The notes under the pieces are model-generated. The model saw only the letters and a list, made by a program, of their open reading frames with translations, ran no database searches and was not told where the DNA came from. The position numbers were made by a program, and so were the translations under genes. 64,000 bases of DNA from Candidatus Kuenenia hertensis (GTDB lineage Bacteria; Planctomycetota; Brocadiia; Brocadiales; Brocadiaceae): positions 62,001 to 126,000 of the forward strand of contig SOET01000004.1 in the NCBI GenBank assembly GCA_021646465.1. Direction: 5' to 3'. Of this stretch, positions 7,811-15,832 are shown one piece after another (positions within the stretch are counted from its first letter, which is position 1; each line of letters opens with the position of its first letter).

Positions 7811-9550
7811 ATGAATCCAATTGTCATTTTGAGCATTTCCGTTGTGTGCTTTTTGCTGGCAGGCAGATTTTACGTGCGGTTTGTGTCTAAATCACTGGGA
7901 GTCGATTCCAAACGACAAACTCCCGCTGTAGAAATAAATGACGGGCGCGATTACGTGCCTACCGCCACACCTATCGTTTTTGCGCATCATTTCGCAGCTA
8001 TTGCCGGTGCAGGTCCAATAATCGGCCCCGTTATGGCTTTGATTTACGGATGGGGACCTGCCTGGTTATGGATCTTACTCGGCGGAATTTTCTTCGGTGC
8101 GGTACATGATTTTTCTGCTCTCTATATAAGTGTAAGGGAGGGGGGGAAATCAATTGCCGAAATTGCCAGAAAGTCATTTGGCACGCCCACGTTTATTATG
8201 ATCATTTCATTCGCCATCGTTATGCTTGTTCTGGTAAATGCCACGTTTCTCAATGCATCAGCTACCGCACTTACATCAATCATTGATAGCGTACAGATTG
8301 GCCTGAGCAACGACCAAATGTTTTTCCGATGGGTGGATGAAGTCGGGGGCAAGGTAGTAATTGGCGGAATCGCCTCGATGTCGGTTATTATCGTTACCGT
8401 TTTTGCGCCGCTAATTGGATATCTTTACATTAAACGCAGCGTTTCCGTTTTAAAATGTTCACTTTTTGCCATTCTTATTTGCATTGCCTCAGTTACCGCA
8501 GGTTTTTTCATGCCTGTTACAATGGAGCCGATACACTGGATGCTTCTTATTTCTCTCTATACGGTAATTGCCGCCGGTGTTCCCGTATGGTTATTTTTGC
8601 AGCCAAGGGATTTTATTAATGTGCATCTCCTTTATATCGGTCTTGTGCTGCTTTTTCTTGGTATTATTGCTTCCGGAATACGGGGTGTTGAAGTACATTT
8701 CCCCGCAAATAATATTAAGGAAGGCACGTCGCATATCGGTTTCATGTGGCCGGGACTTTTTATTACTATTGCGTGTGGTGCGATTTCGGGATTCCACGCA
8801 CTTTGTGCCGGGGGAACAACTTCAAAACAAATCAAAACGGAAATCGCAGCCCACAAGGTGGGATATTATGGAATGCTTCTTGAATCATTCCTTGCCCTTT
8901 GCGTGATCATTACCGTTATTATGGGGCTTGATATGATACAATATAAACAGCTTGTCTTTCCCGCTGAAGAATCAGGATATAAATGCAACCCGATATTAAC
9001 CTTTGCCCTGGCACTCGGCCGCTCTCTTGACACCGGTCTGGGATTGCCACTACCTTTTGGAATCCTCTTTGGAATGCTTCTCCTCGAGGGTTTTGTTGTT
9101 ACTTCGCTCGATACTGCCGTACGATTAAACCGCTACCTTTTTGAAGAGCTTTGGAGAACTGTTTTTAAACGCACTCCGAAGTTTCTTGGATATTACTGGG
9201 TAAATTCAGGATTGGCAGTTGTTTTAATGCTTGGGCTGGCATACAAAAATACCGTAAGCAACATATGGTCAATTTTTGGAACAAGCAACCAGCTCCTTGC
9301 AGCCTTCACCCTGATAATAATTTCCTTCTGGTTACTGTCGAAAAGAAAGAATATATGGCTCACCGCAGTTCCGGCGGTATTCATGATCGTCACTACGGTA
9401 ACAATGCTCGTAGTGATGCTTGTTACCCGTTTTATCCCGCGGGGCAATTTACCGCTTGTTATTGCGGATATTGTGCTTCTCGGCCTTTCTGCAGGAATCA
9501 TCTCAATTGCAGTGAAGACACTCCTGAATTACAAAATAAATCTAAAATAG
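7811..9550 (+). CDS. cstA: Carbon starvation protein A family transporter
   Basis: The 579-residue polytopic membrane protein matches the CstA family, whose members are peptide or pyruvate transporters induced on carbon limitation. The N-terminal signature is clear: GRDYVPTATPIVFAHHFAAI, then AGAGPIIGPVMALIYGWGPA and GAVHDFSALYISVREGG. At least 14 hydrophobic segments can be counted. SGFHALCAGGTTSKQI and GFVVTSLDTAVRLNRYLFEE match conserved family blocks. Its length is between short (about 480) and long (about 700) family members. It is probably a single-gene unit behind its own promoter. The substrate cannot be read from the sequence. Confidence 0.9.
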   Translation: MNPIVILSISVVCFLLAGRFYVRFVSKSLGVDSKRQTPAVEINDGRDYVPTATPIVFAHHFAAIAGAGPIIGPVMALIYGWGPAWLWILLGGIFFGAVHDFSALYISVREGGKSIAEIARKSFGTPTFIMIISFAIVMLVLVNATFLNASATALTSIIDSVQIGLSNDQMFFRWVDEVGGKVVIGGIASMSVIIVTVFAPLIGYLYIKRSVSVLKCSLFAILICIASVTAGFFMPVTMEPIHWMLLISLYTVIAAGVPVWLFLQPRDFINVHLLYIGLVLLFLGIIASGIRGVEVHFPANNIKEGTSHIGFMWPGLFITIACGAISGFHALCAGGTTSKQIKTEIAAHKVGYYGMLLESFLALCVIITVIMGLDMIQYKQLVFPAEESGYKCNPILTFALALGRSLDTGLGLPLPFGILFGMLLLEGFVVTSLDTAVRLNRYLFEELWRTVFKRTPKFLGYYWVNSGLAVVLMLGLAYKNTVSNIWSIFGTSNQLLAAFTLIIISFWLLSKRKNIWLTAVPAVFMIVTTVTMLVVMLVTRFIPRGNLPLVIADIVLLGLSAGIISIAVKTLLNYKINLK

Positions 9551-9639
9551 TAAAATAGCGACTATTTAATGACAGGCAGATATTGCCTCCCCCCCCGATT
9601 CCCAAATAAACTTATTATTCAAATTGCTAAAAAAGGGGC

Positions 9640-11259
9640 TCAAATATCTTTGTTTGAAACAAAAAGCATCTTTCGGTGGCCTACAGAATCCCTTGCAAGG
9701 ACGAAAGCGGGTATTTCCGACAACTGCGTAACCTTTTTAAAATCTTTCTCCGTAATAAAGATAAAAACTCGTTCCTCTGAATGCAGATATTTTTTCAATT
9801 CCTCCAGTCCGTAAATCACCTCAATGTGATTTCTGTTCGTATAGAACAGATATGTGTCTCTGAGAAAGTTATACATTGCCAGTTGCTCATCCGGTTTCAT
9901 AATAGCGTTTGCCTTGCCGCAAATTTCCTTTGCCGATTTATGTTGGTTTAACAAGGGAATCGCCTGCAGCGTGCTGATAGTGAAAACCGAGAAAACAAGA
10001 AGAATCAGGACAAAGAGGAAAGGCAATATTCTTGAGCGTTTTGTGTAGCGCAGCATTATCACTCCCCCGGCAAAAAGGAGTAGTACAAAAGGTATGGTCA
10101 GGCGAACGTGTTCAGGCAGGAATTTGTAAACGCCTATAGGTAAAAGAACTCCCAGACAGATGGACAATCCGCTTGCAAAGTAACAGGGAACGTAGCCAAT
10201 TCTCCTGAAACGGCTATTTCTGAATTGTTCGATAAACTCATTGAAAAACCATGCGATAATCAGCGATGCAGCAGGGTACAGGGGAAGGACGTAAATGTCC
10301 CTTTTTCCGGAAACAATGGAAAAGAAAAAGAAGAGAACGACAAACCAAACTGCAGGGAATGAAATTTCCTGAAATTTTTTTCGCCCTTCGCGTGAAAACA
10401 GATATAGTACTGCGCTGGGGATAAATATTGTCCACGGAAAGTAATTCAGGGGAAATTGTATAAAATAGTAATAAAACGGCCGTTTGTGGGCAAAAGAATC
10501 AGCGAACCTCCCGACGTTTTGTTTGAATAATATCTGCTGTGTGTACTCTTTGCCGCCGTAAATACTGGCCAGATAAACCCACGCAAATACGATGATGGCA
10601 AACAGCACCCCCCCAATCCACGGCTTTGTTTCTTTTAAACTCTTTATATCCCTTTTCAAAAACAAATATGCCACTACCGTGAGGAAAGGCAGAAGGAATC
10701 CCACAGGACCTTTTGTAAGTACCCCAAACGCCATGAAGACATAAAAGAGGGTATAGCTACGTCCCTTGTTTCTGTCTTCTGTATATCCCTTATAAAAACT
10801 GAAAATGGCGGCCATAACAAAAAAAGTAAGAAGAACGTCAAACGCCACACGGTGCGACATCCAGAGGAATTTTATGCTTGTGGCAAGGATAAGGGCGGAA
10901 AGCAGACCTATCCTGGTATTATGAAAAACATTTCTTCCGAAATTGAATAATAAAAGGCAGCATCCAATTCCCGCAAAAGCAGAAGGTAAACGCCCGGACA
11001 GGTGCGTTATTTTGCCAAAAGGAATCGAAAACAGATTAACCATCCAGAATAAAAGGGGGGGTTTGTGGGGATATGGTTCGCCATTTAACTGCGGAAGAAT
11101 AAAGTTGCCGCTATCCCGCATTTCTTTGGAAACCTGTGCGTAACGAGGTTCGTCAGGCGCCCAGAGATCCCTTTTTCCTGTATTGAAAAGAAAAAGAAAT
11201 GAAATAAACAGTGCAAGAATAACCGTTAATAACCGTATATTTGTCGAGGTTTGATTCAT
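9640..11259 (-). CDS. GT39/ArnT-type membrane glycosyltransferase
   Basis: The 539-residue protein has about 11-12 hydrophobic segments. The first periplasmic loop holds the family signature WAPDEPRYAQVSKEMRDSG, whose acidic residues correspond to the catalytic DE motif of GT-C enzymes using polyprenyl-phosphate sugars, followed by NGEPYPHKPPLLFWMV. The fold and length match ArnT and other PMT-2 family proteins. ArnT adds aminoarabinose to lipid A, but substrate use varies widely, so lipid A modification is only one possibility. No clear ribosome site precedes the ATG. It stands alone, divergent from the sugar nucleotidyltransferase gene. Confidence 0.83.
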   Translation of the reverse strand: MNQTSTNIRLLTVILALFISFLFLFNTGKRDLWAPDEPRYAQVSKEMRDSGNFILPQLNGEPYPHKPPLLFWMVNLFSIPFGKITHLSGRLPSAFAGIGCCLLLFNFGRNVFHNTRIGLLSALILATSIKFLWMSHRVAFDVLLTFFVMAAIFSFYKGYTEDRNKGRSYTLFYVFMAFGVLTKGPVGFLLPFLTVVAYLFLKRDIKSLKETKPWIGGVLFAIIVFAWVYLASIYGGKEYTQQILFKQNVGRFADSFAHKRPFYYYFIQFPLNYFPWTIFIPSAVLYLFSREGRKKFQEISFPAVWFVVLFFFFSIVSGKRDIYVLPLYPAASLIIAWFFNEFIEQFRNSRFRRIGYVPCYFASGLSICLGVLLPIGVYKFLPEHVRLTIPFVLLLFAGGVIMLRYTKRSRILPFLFVLILLVFSVFTISTLQAIPLLNQHKSAKEICGKANAIMKPDEQLAMYNFLRDTYLFYTNRNHIEVIYGLEELKKYLHSEERVFIFITEKDFKKVTQLSEIPAFVLARDSVGHRKMLFVSNKDI

Positions 11260-11427
11260 TGAAAGAGGGATCGTTATGCGAAGGTAAAGATACCAAGTAC
11301 AATACTATTCTTCCTGGAAAAGGAATAGATTGGTCAAAATTCTAGCACAGTTAACCAGTCCCGTCAATGATATAGTGAAAGAATACAAACAGGATTTGCC
11401 CATCATGATTTTTCCTATATTATTGGC

Positions 11428-11456
11428 TTGACAAAGCTTATCACTCTCAGTATTCT
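11428..11456 (+). promoter_or_regulatory. Sigma-70 promoter for the nucleotidyltransferase/HARP operon
   Basis: TTGACA at 11428-11433 and TATTCT at 11451-11456 are separated by exactly 17 bases, close to the sigma-70 consensus. The TTG start of the next gene is 58 bases beyond the -10. The rest of 11260-11427 shows nothing else. Confidence 0.65.
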
Positions 11457-11513
11457 ACATTCCTGCACTGCGCGCTCATTAATTGCATGCTAACTAAAAA
11501 AGGGTAATTCAAA

Positions 11514-12761
11514 TTGTCTCATATTTGTATTTTTGAAGATATCCACTATTCACGTCTCTCTCCCCTCGTATATACCAGGGCAACGTTTGAACTGCGTTGC
11601 GGCCTGTACACTCCGCTGGAGAGGGCATCCAAACTCTATCCCGGTGCAATAATTACCCTTTTCTGCCGGGACTATCTTACTGATGTTTTGAAAGAACGCT
11701 ACAATCTGGAGGTAAATGCACCACGCAAACCTGAGAATAGTTGCCTTTTTATTAACGGCCGCGCAATCCTTTCTCATCCTGTTCCCCCGGAAGGCCCGGA
11801 GGAAATTGGCATACAGGGAGACACGGTTATTTACCTTCGTCTCAAAAAAAACACGGCAGGAAAAATATCGTTTGAGAAATTTCCGGAAGAAAACAACATT
11901 GAGAAATTGAAAAATTTGTTTCCCAGGGTTGATATCCGTGTTCCGGTGCTCCATTATTTTTGGGACATTATAAAACATAATGCATCACAAATAACGGAAG
12001 ATTTCTCTTTATTTGTCAGAGAGGGGCGGAACGCTGGGAAAGATTACGAAGGCGCGTATCTCATCAATAAAGATAAAATATACATTGGGAAAGACAGCAG
12101 GGTCAAACCCTGCTGCGTAATAGACGCTGAAAACGGGCCGGTATACATAGGCAATAACGTCACCATTTCCCCGAATACCACTGTTGAGGGGCCCGTTTAC
12201 ATTGGAGACAATTCAGTAGTGCAGCCCAACTCCAGACTACGGAGGGGTACCAATATCGGAGAAGTGTGCAAGATCGGGGGAGAAAACGTAAATACAATAT
12301 TCCACAGCTACACCAATAAACAGCATGACGGATTTCTGGGCGATTCCTACATCGGCTCATGGGTCAACATCGGGGCGGATACGACGAATAGTAATTTGCT
12401 GAATACCTATGATAGCATAAAAGTTCAAATGGGCAACGAACTCATAAATACAAACAACACTTTCCTGGGCATGGCAATGGGAGACCACACGAAAACCGCT
12501 ATAAATACGAAGATTATGACGGGGAGTATCTTTGGTTTTGGCTGTAATATTGTTACCAATCTCTATCCTCCGAAATATCTTCCTTCGTTTTCATGGTGTT
12601 CTGACCACGGAGTAATAGCTTACACTTTGGAAAAGGTATTACGCGTGGCAAAAATTGCCATGGGAAGACGGGAGAAAGAAATGTCCCCCAGCGAAGAAGA
12701 GCTTTTTAAAAAGATATTTGATCTTACCAAAGAGGAAAGAACTATATGCAAAAAGACGTAA
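11514..12761 (+). CDS. GlmU-like sugar nucleotidyltransferase with hexapeptide repeats
   Basis: The 415-residue protein has an N-terminal sugar-1-phosphate nucleotidyltransferase-like region ([21 protein letters not shown], about residues 1-190). A left-handed beta-helix of hexapeptide repeats (about 210-370) contains [20 protein letters not shown] and [19 protein letters not shown]. This matches the uncharacterised bacterial family annotated as putative sugar nucleotidyltransferase, in which the N-terminal part is divergent from true GlmU. It probably makes or modifies an activated acyl-amino sugar for the envelope. The TTG start has a weak AAGGG site at suitable spacing. Its last 16 bases overlap the HARP gene, so the two are translationally coupled. 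Confidence 0.78.
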   Translation: MSHICIFEDIHYSRLSPLVYTRATFELRCGLYTPLERASKLYPGAIITLFCRDYLTDVLKERYNLEVNAPRKPENSCLFINGRAILSHPVPPEGPEEIGIQGDTVIYLRLKKNTAGKISFEKFPEENNIEKLKNLFPRVDIRVPVLHYFWDIIKHNASQITEDFSLFVREGRNAGKDYEGAYLINKDKIYIGKDSRVKPCCVIDAENGPVYIGNNVTISPNTTVEGPVYIGDNSVVQPNSRLRRGTNIGEVCKIGGENVNTIFHSYTNKQHDGFLGDSYIGSWVNIGADTTNSNLLNTYDSIKVQMGNELINTNNTFLGMAMGDHTKTAINTKIMTGSIFGFGCNIVTNLYPPKYLPSFSWCSDHGVIAYTLEKVLRVAKIAMGRREKEMSPSEEELFKKIFDLTKEERTICKKT

Positions 12762-13351
12762 AACGTGAACAAATCATCCAGGAAAAAATAATTATCGACA
12801 CCAGTATCTTTACTAATCCGGACGTGTACCAGACCTTTGGTAAAGACCCTACGGACGCTTTGCGCTCTTTTCTGGAAATTATCAGCAAATTGGAAGGGCC
12901 TTCCTTTTACATGCCGCAGACGATTTACGAGGAACTTTTGACGTTTGTAGAGATAAAAGATATTCATATCGATTTGCAAATGCTGATACACCAGAAACCT
13001 CCAAAGCGTTACGAATTGACCGTGCCCGCGTTTTTACTCTACGAACTTATCGAAGACGTACGGCAAAGGATCGATAAGGGATTGCGGGTAGCGGAAACCG
13101 CCGTAAGGGAAGCCTCCCCCAATACCGAACCCGAAGCCATTGCGAACCTCAGGAAAAAATACCGCATGGCGCTGCGAGAGGGAATCATCGACAGCAAAGA
13201 AGACGTAGATTTAATCCTCCTTGCGAAAGAAATGGAAGGCATCCTGATGACCGCCGACACCGGCATCGTCAAATGGGCAGACAAACTAGGCATCCGCTAC
13301 ATCGACCCCAGGTTGTTGCGGGGTATTTTGGATAAACTGGCGGCTTCGTAA
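12746..13351 (+). CDS. HARP-type protein-only RNase P (PIN-like; 'RNA ligase partner' family)
   Basis: The 201-residue protein matches the family formerly annotated 'RNA ligase partner', which includes Aquifex Aq_880, the minimal protein-only RNase P (HARP). The PIN-like metallonuclease acidic residues are visible: Asp18 in [14 protein letters not shown], then Asp149, Asp153 and Asp155 in [16 protein letters not shown], and Asp171 in [13 protein letters not shown]. The inserted helical domain pattern KGLRVAE and [16 protein letters not shown] is also shared with Aq_880. HARP removes 5' leaders from pre-tRNAs. The start overlaps the upstream gene by 16 bases with a GAGGAAAG site. Whether it is the only RNase P in this cell is not visible; many HARP-bearing organisms also have the ribozyme form. 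Confidence 0.85.
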   Translation: MQKDVKREQIIQEKIIIDTSIFTNPDVYQTFGKDPTDALRSFLEIISKLEGPSFYMPQTIYEELLTFVEIKDIHIDLQMLIHQKPPKRYELTVPAFLLYELIEDVRQRIDKGLRVAETAVREASPNTEPEAIANLRKKYRMALREGIIDSKEDVDLILLAKEMEGILMTADTGIVKWADKLGIRYIDPRLLRGILDKLAAS

Positions 13352-13509
13352 CGGCGTTAACGTATTTAAGATATTATAAAATCATGATATTGGTACCTAA
13401 TTACTAAGACGGGGATTGAATGAAGCGTACAATTAGTATTTTCATTTTGTGGGTATTTTATAGACTTTAAAATAGTATTCAGACGGTAATTGTACATTAG
13501 GGAAAAAAT

Positions 13510-14457
13510 ATGGAACAATGTCCTATTTGTCTAAATAAATGTAAATCAAACATGTGGACAGGAGATAGAATATATTTATACAACATAGATTGTCCGCAAT
13601 GTGGAAACTATACGACAAACACAAAAATTGAAATGTTAATCGGCAGAAGGAACCTAACGGAGCGACAAAAGGCAAACATATCGGCTTGGCTAGCGGAAAA
13701 TGAGGGATATGAAATAACTTCAGAGAACCTCGATAATTTTCTAATCAAATTAAAACCACCGTCATTTATTGATAGAGCAGATAATCTGCTTCGCCATATC
13801 GCCTTTAAATCTGATTTCGCCGGTGCCTCAATTCAATTCGATAAATCATTTATAAGCAGGGCTTGGTGTGTAAACGAAAAAGAACTGCAGGCCATAACTG
13901 ATTACTTAATTACAACAAAAAGAATGGCTGTTTCCATAGAACCGGAAATAAGATTAAATAAGTATAAAGTACTTCCTGATGGTTGGATACGATTGGAAGA
14001 ATTGTCAAAAAGTAATCCCAAAAGCTCTCAAGGGTTTGTTGCAATGTCATTCTCTAACAATGAGGAAATGCATTTGGTGGGAAAAGCAATTACAGCTGCT
14101 ATAGGAGATGCTGGATATAAACCTCTCATGGTGAATAAGATTGAACATGTTAACAAAATTTGTGATGAAATTATCTATCAAATAAGAAGAAGTAAGTTTG
14201 TTGTAGTCGATTTTACTGAACAGAAGCCCAACGTTTATTTTGAAGCGGGTTTTGCAAAAGGGTTGGGGTTAGAAGTGTTTTGGCTTTGTAAAAAAGAGGA
14301 CATTGATAAACTTCATTTTGACATTCGTCAGTATAATTGTATCGAGTGGATTTCTGAGAAAAATGAGATTTATTGTCCTGATGATAAGAAATTGTTGCAA
14401 GAACGTCTTACTCAAAGAATAGTGAGTATGCTTGGCAAAGGTCCAGAAAAGAGCTAA
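13510..14457 (+). CDS. Zinc-finger protein with deoxyribosyltransferase-like domain
   Basis: The 315-residue protein has a Cys4 zinc-ribbon at the N-terminus (Cys4, Cys7, Cys28, Cys31). A linker of about 130 residues contains helices that may bind nucleic acid or partners. From residue about 175 the protein matches the nucleoside 2-deoxyribosyltransferase-like superfamily, with QGFVAMSFSNNEE, then DFTEQKPNVYFEAGFAKGLG carrying the conserved Asp and the likely catalytic Glu245, and HFDIRQYNCIEW. Members of this superfamily cleave or transfer N-glycosidic bonds; several are proposed effectors in bacterial conflict systems. The gene stands alone at the edge of the accessory region, next to decayed toxin modules. 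A defence role is inferred only. Confidence 0.65.
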   Translation: MEQCPICLNKCKSNMWTGDRIYLYNIDCPQCGNYTTNTKIEMLIGRRNLTERQKANISAWLAENEGYEITSENLDNFLIKLKPPSFIDRADNLLRHIAFKSDFAGASIQFDKSFISRAWCVNEKELQAITDYLITTKRMAVSIEPEIRLNKYKVLPDGWIRLEELSKSNPKSSQGFVAMSFSNNEEMHLVGKAITAAIGDAGYKPLMVNKIEHVNKICDEIIYQIRRSKFVVVDFTEQKPNVYFEAGFAKGLGLEVFWLCKKEDIDKLHFDIRQYNCIEWISEKNEIYCPDDKKLLQERLTQRIVSMLGKGPEKS

Positions 14458-14550
14458 GTTCTGTACGGTAGGCTTCTCACATACTTTTAAAACCGGTTAT
14501 TTTATTTAAACAAGAAGATTTGTCTATTGGGAATGGGTAATAATCAAACA

Positions 14551-14646
14551 ATGAAAGAATCCGTTTACTTAGAAACCAGCGTCATTAGTTACCACACATC
14601 AAATCCGAGCAGAGATATAATCGTTCTTGCACATCAGAAGAATTAG
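14551..14646 (+). pseudogene. Remnant of a PIN-domain toxin (N-terminal 31 residues)
   Basis: The frame encodes MKESVYLETSVISYHTSNPS and RDIIVLAHQKN, the typical N-terminus of a VapC-like PIN toxin with the first catalytic acidic residue in YLETS, and then stops. A full PIN toxin has about 130-150 residues, so some 100 residues are missing. A GGAGG site and the start of an antitoxin-like frame follow 15 bases after the stop, as in intact modules. This implies an internal deletion that kept the toxin-antitoxin junction. Confidence 0.6.
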
Positions 14647-14661
14647 CGGAGGATTAATTAT

Positions 14662-14925
14662 ATGGGAAGTCCAATAGTTAAAGATGTACGTAAAGCAGGT
14701 GAAGAACTTACAAAACAATCAAAGTACGACATGGATCAATTTTTTCAAGAACTCAGTTCAGGTTGGGTTGAGCAAGTCAAAATCCAAAAGATATCGAAAG
14801 ATCGTTATATTAATTATTATTCCGTTATTATCTGGGATAATAGTTACCGCAACTGTTTTATGTTTTTCTTCTTGCTTCAGTGTGTCAGGATAAGGGAGCA
14901 GAGGATATTTATATGTTTCTGCTGA
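14662..14925 (+). pseudogene. Antitoxin-like gene, 3' part probably frameshifted
   Basis: Preceded by GCGGAGG 7 bases before the ATG. The first 33 or so residues (MGSPIVKDVRKAGEELTKQS onward through DQFFQELSS) resemble the short helical antitoxins that follow PIN toxins. After about residue 40 the frame becomes hydrophobic and Cys-rich and does not look like any antitoxin, so a frameshift or fusion with unrelated sequence is likely. The alternative is a small membrane protein in another frame over the same bases; I cannot choose firmly. Confidence 0.35.
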
Positions 14926-14986
14926 AAGTCTGTGCGGTAATTTGTGTGACAGAATATTTCGTGATAATGAATGGAAGGGATCTACA

Positions 14987-15451
14987 TTGAAAAAGATTCA
15001 TATATTATGTTGATACTTCTGTAATTGGCGGTTGTTTCGATCCTGAATTCCAGGTATGGTCAAATGGGATTCTTTCAGATTTTCAAGCGGGGACTTTTTC
15101 ATTGCTTTTATCTGAGCTTACTGATGTCGAGATTCAAGATGCACCAGATAACGTAAAGGATATTTATCGTGAATTTAGGAACTATGCAGATGAAATTATT
15201 GCGCTATCTTCCGAAGCTATCGAATTGGCGACGCATACCTGAATCACGATATTTTAACGATAAATTATCGCGATGATGCCCGGTATATTGCAATAGCAAC
15301 AGTCGCGAGTGCGGATTTGTTGGTAAGTTGGAATTTTAAGCACGTTGTGCATTTTGAAAAAATACAGATGTTTAATGCTGTGAACATTGAAATGGGGTAT
15401 AAACAGATTCTGATTTATACCCCGAGGGAGGTAACAAGATATGGTGGTTAA
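14987..15451 (+). pseudogene. Frameshifted PIN-domain toxin
   Basis: Reading across frames recovers a full PIN toxin: YVDTSVIGGCFDPEFQ, then LSELTDVEIQDAPDNVKDIY, SSEAIELA, YLNHDILT, RDDARYIAIATVASADLLVS and WNFKH. At least two frameshifts break it, one near 15003 (extra T before the DTS motif) and one near 15235. The protein is closely related to the broken toxin at 30233. Its stop overlaps the start of the intact antitoxin at 15441, as in a working module. It is therefore a dead toxin beside a surviving antitoxin. Confidence 0.75.
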
Positions 15452-15608
15452 AGCCGTTGAAATGGTACGTAAAATCAGAGATAAACATTATAATGAAACG
15501 AAAGATTTATCAGTGGATGAGCAAATAAAAATTATTAAAAAAAACTCGGAAGAGTTACAAAAGACATTCCAAAAAAAGAAACGTTCTACAGCAGATAACC
15601 CATTGTAA
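15441..15608 (+). CDS. Small antitoxin of a PIN toxin module
   Basis: The 55-residue charged, helical protein begins MVVKAVEMVRKIRDKHYNET and ends in a Lys-rich tail. A GAGGGAGG site precedes the ATG. It overlaps the stop of the broken PIN toxin by 11 bases, the usual order (toxin first) for this family in which the antitoxin carries a VRKIRD-like helix. The gene at 30680, with MMREIRDTLSKQY, is a second member. The frame is intact although the partner toxin is not. Confidence 0.6.
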   Translation: MVVKAVEMVRKIRDKHYNETKDLSVDEQIKIIKKNSEELQKTFQKKKRSTADNPL

Positions 15609-15649
15609 TTGATTACATCATCGCTAATTGAAAGTTTAGAGAAAATCTG

Positions 15650-15785
15650 TATTGACCAGTTAGAAAAAGGGAGCAGGGATTTTTCTCATTGCTTTTTTGA
15701 ACTTGCTCCCAAAGCTATTGAACTGGCCAGTGCGTATCTGAATCACAATATTTTACCGATGACTCCAACACGGATTCCTTTTTAA
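15650..15785 (+). pseudogene. Further PIN toxin remnant
   Basis: A short frame ending at 15785 contains FSHCFFELAPKAIELASAYL and NHNILPM, which aligns with the middle of the broken toxin at 14987 (TFSLLLSELT, SSEAIELA and YLNHDILT). At DNA level a cattgctttt core is shared. The first and last thirds of the gene are missing. The left boundary is approximate. Confidence 0.5.
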
Positions 15786-15832
15786 TTTCACTCAACGATA
15801 CAGCCAATTTGTTTGAAGTAAATAAATTCTTT

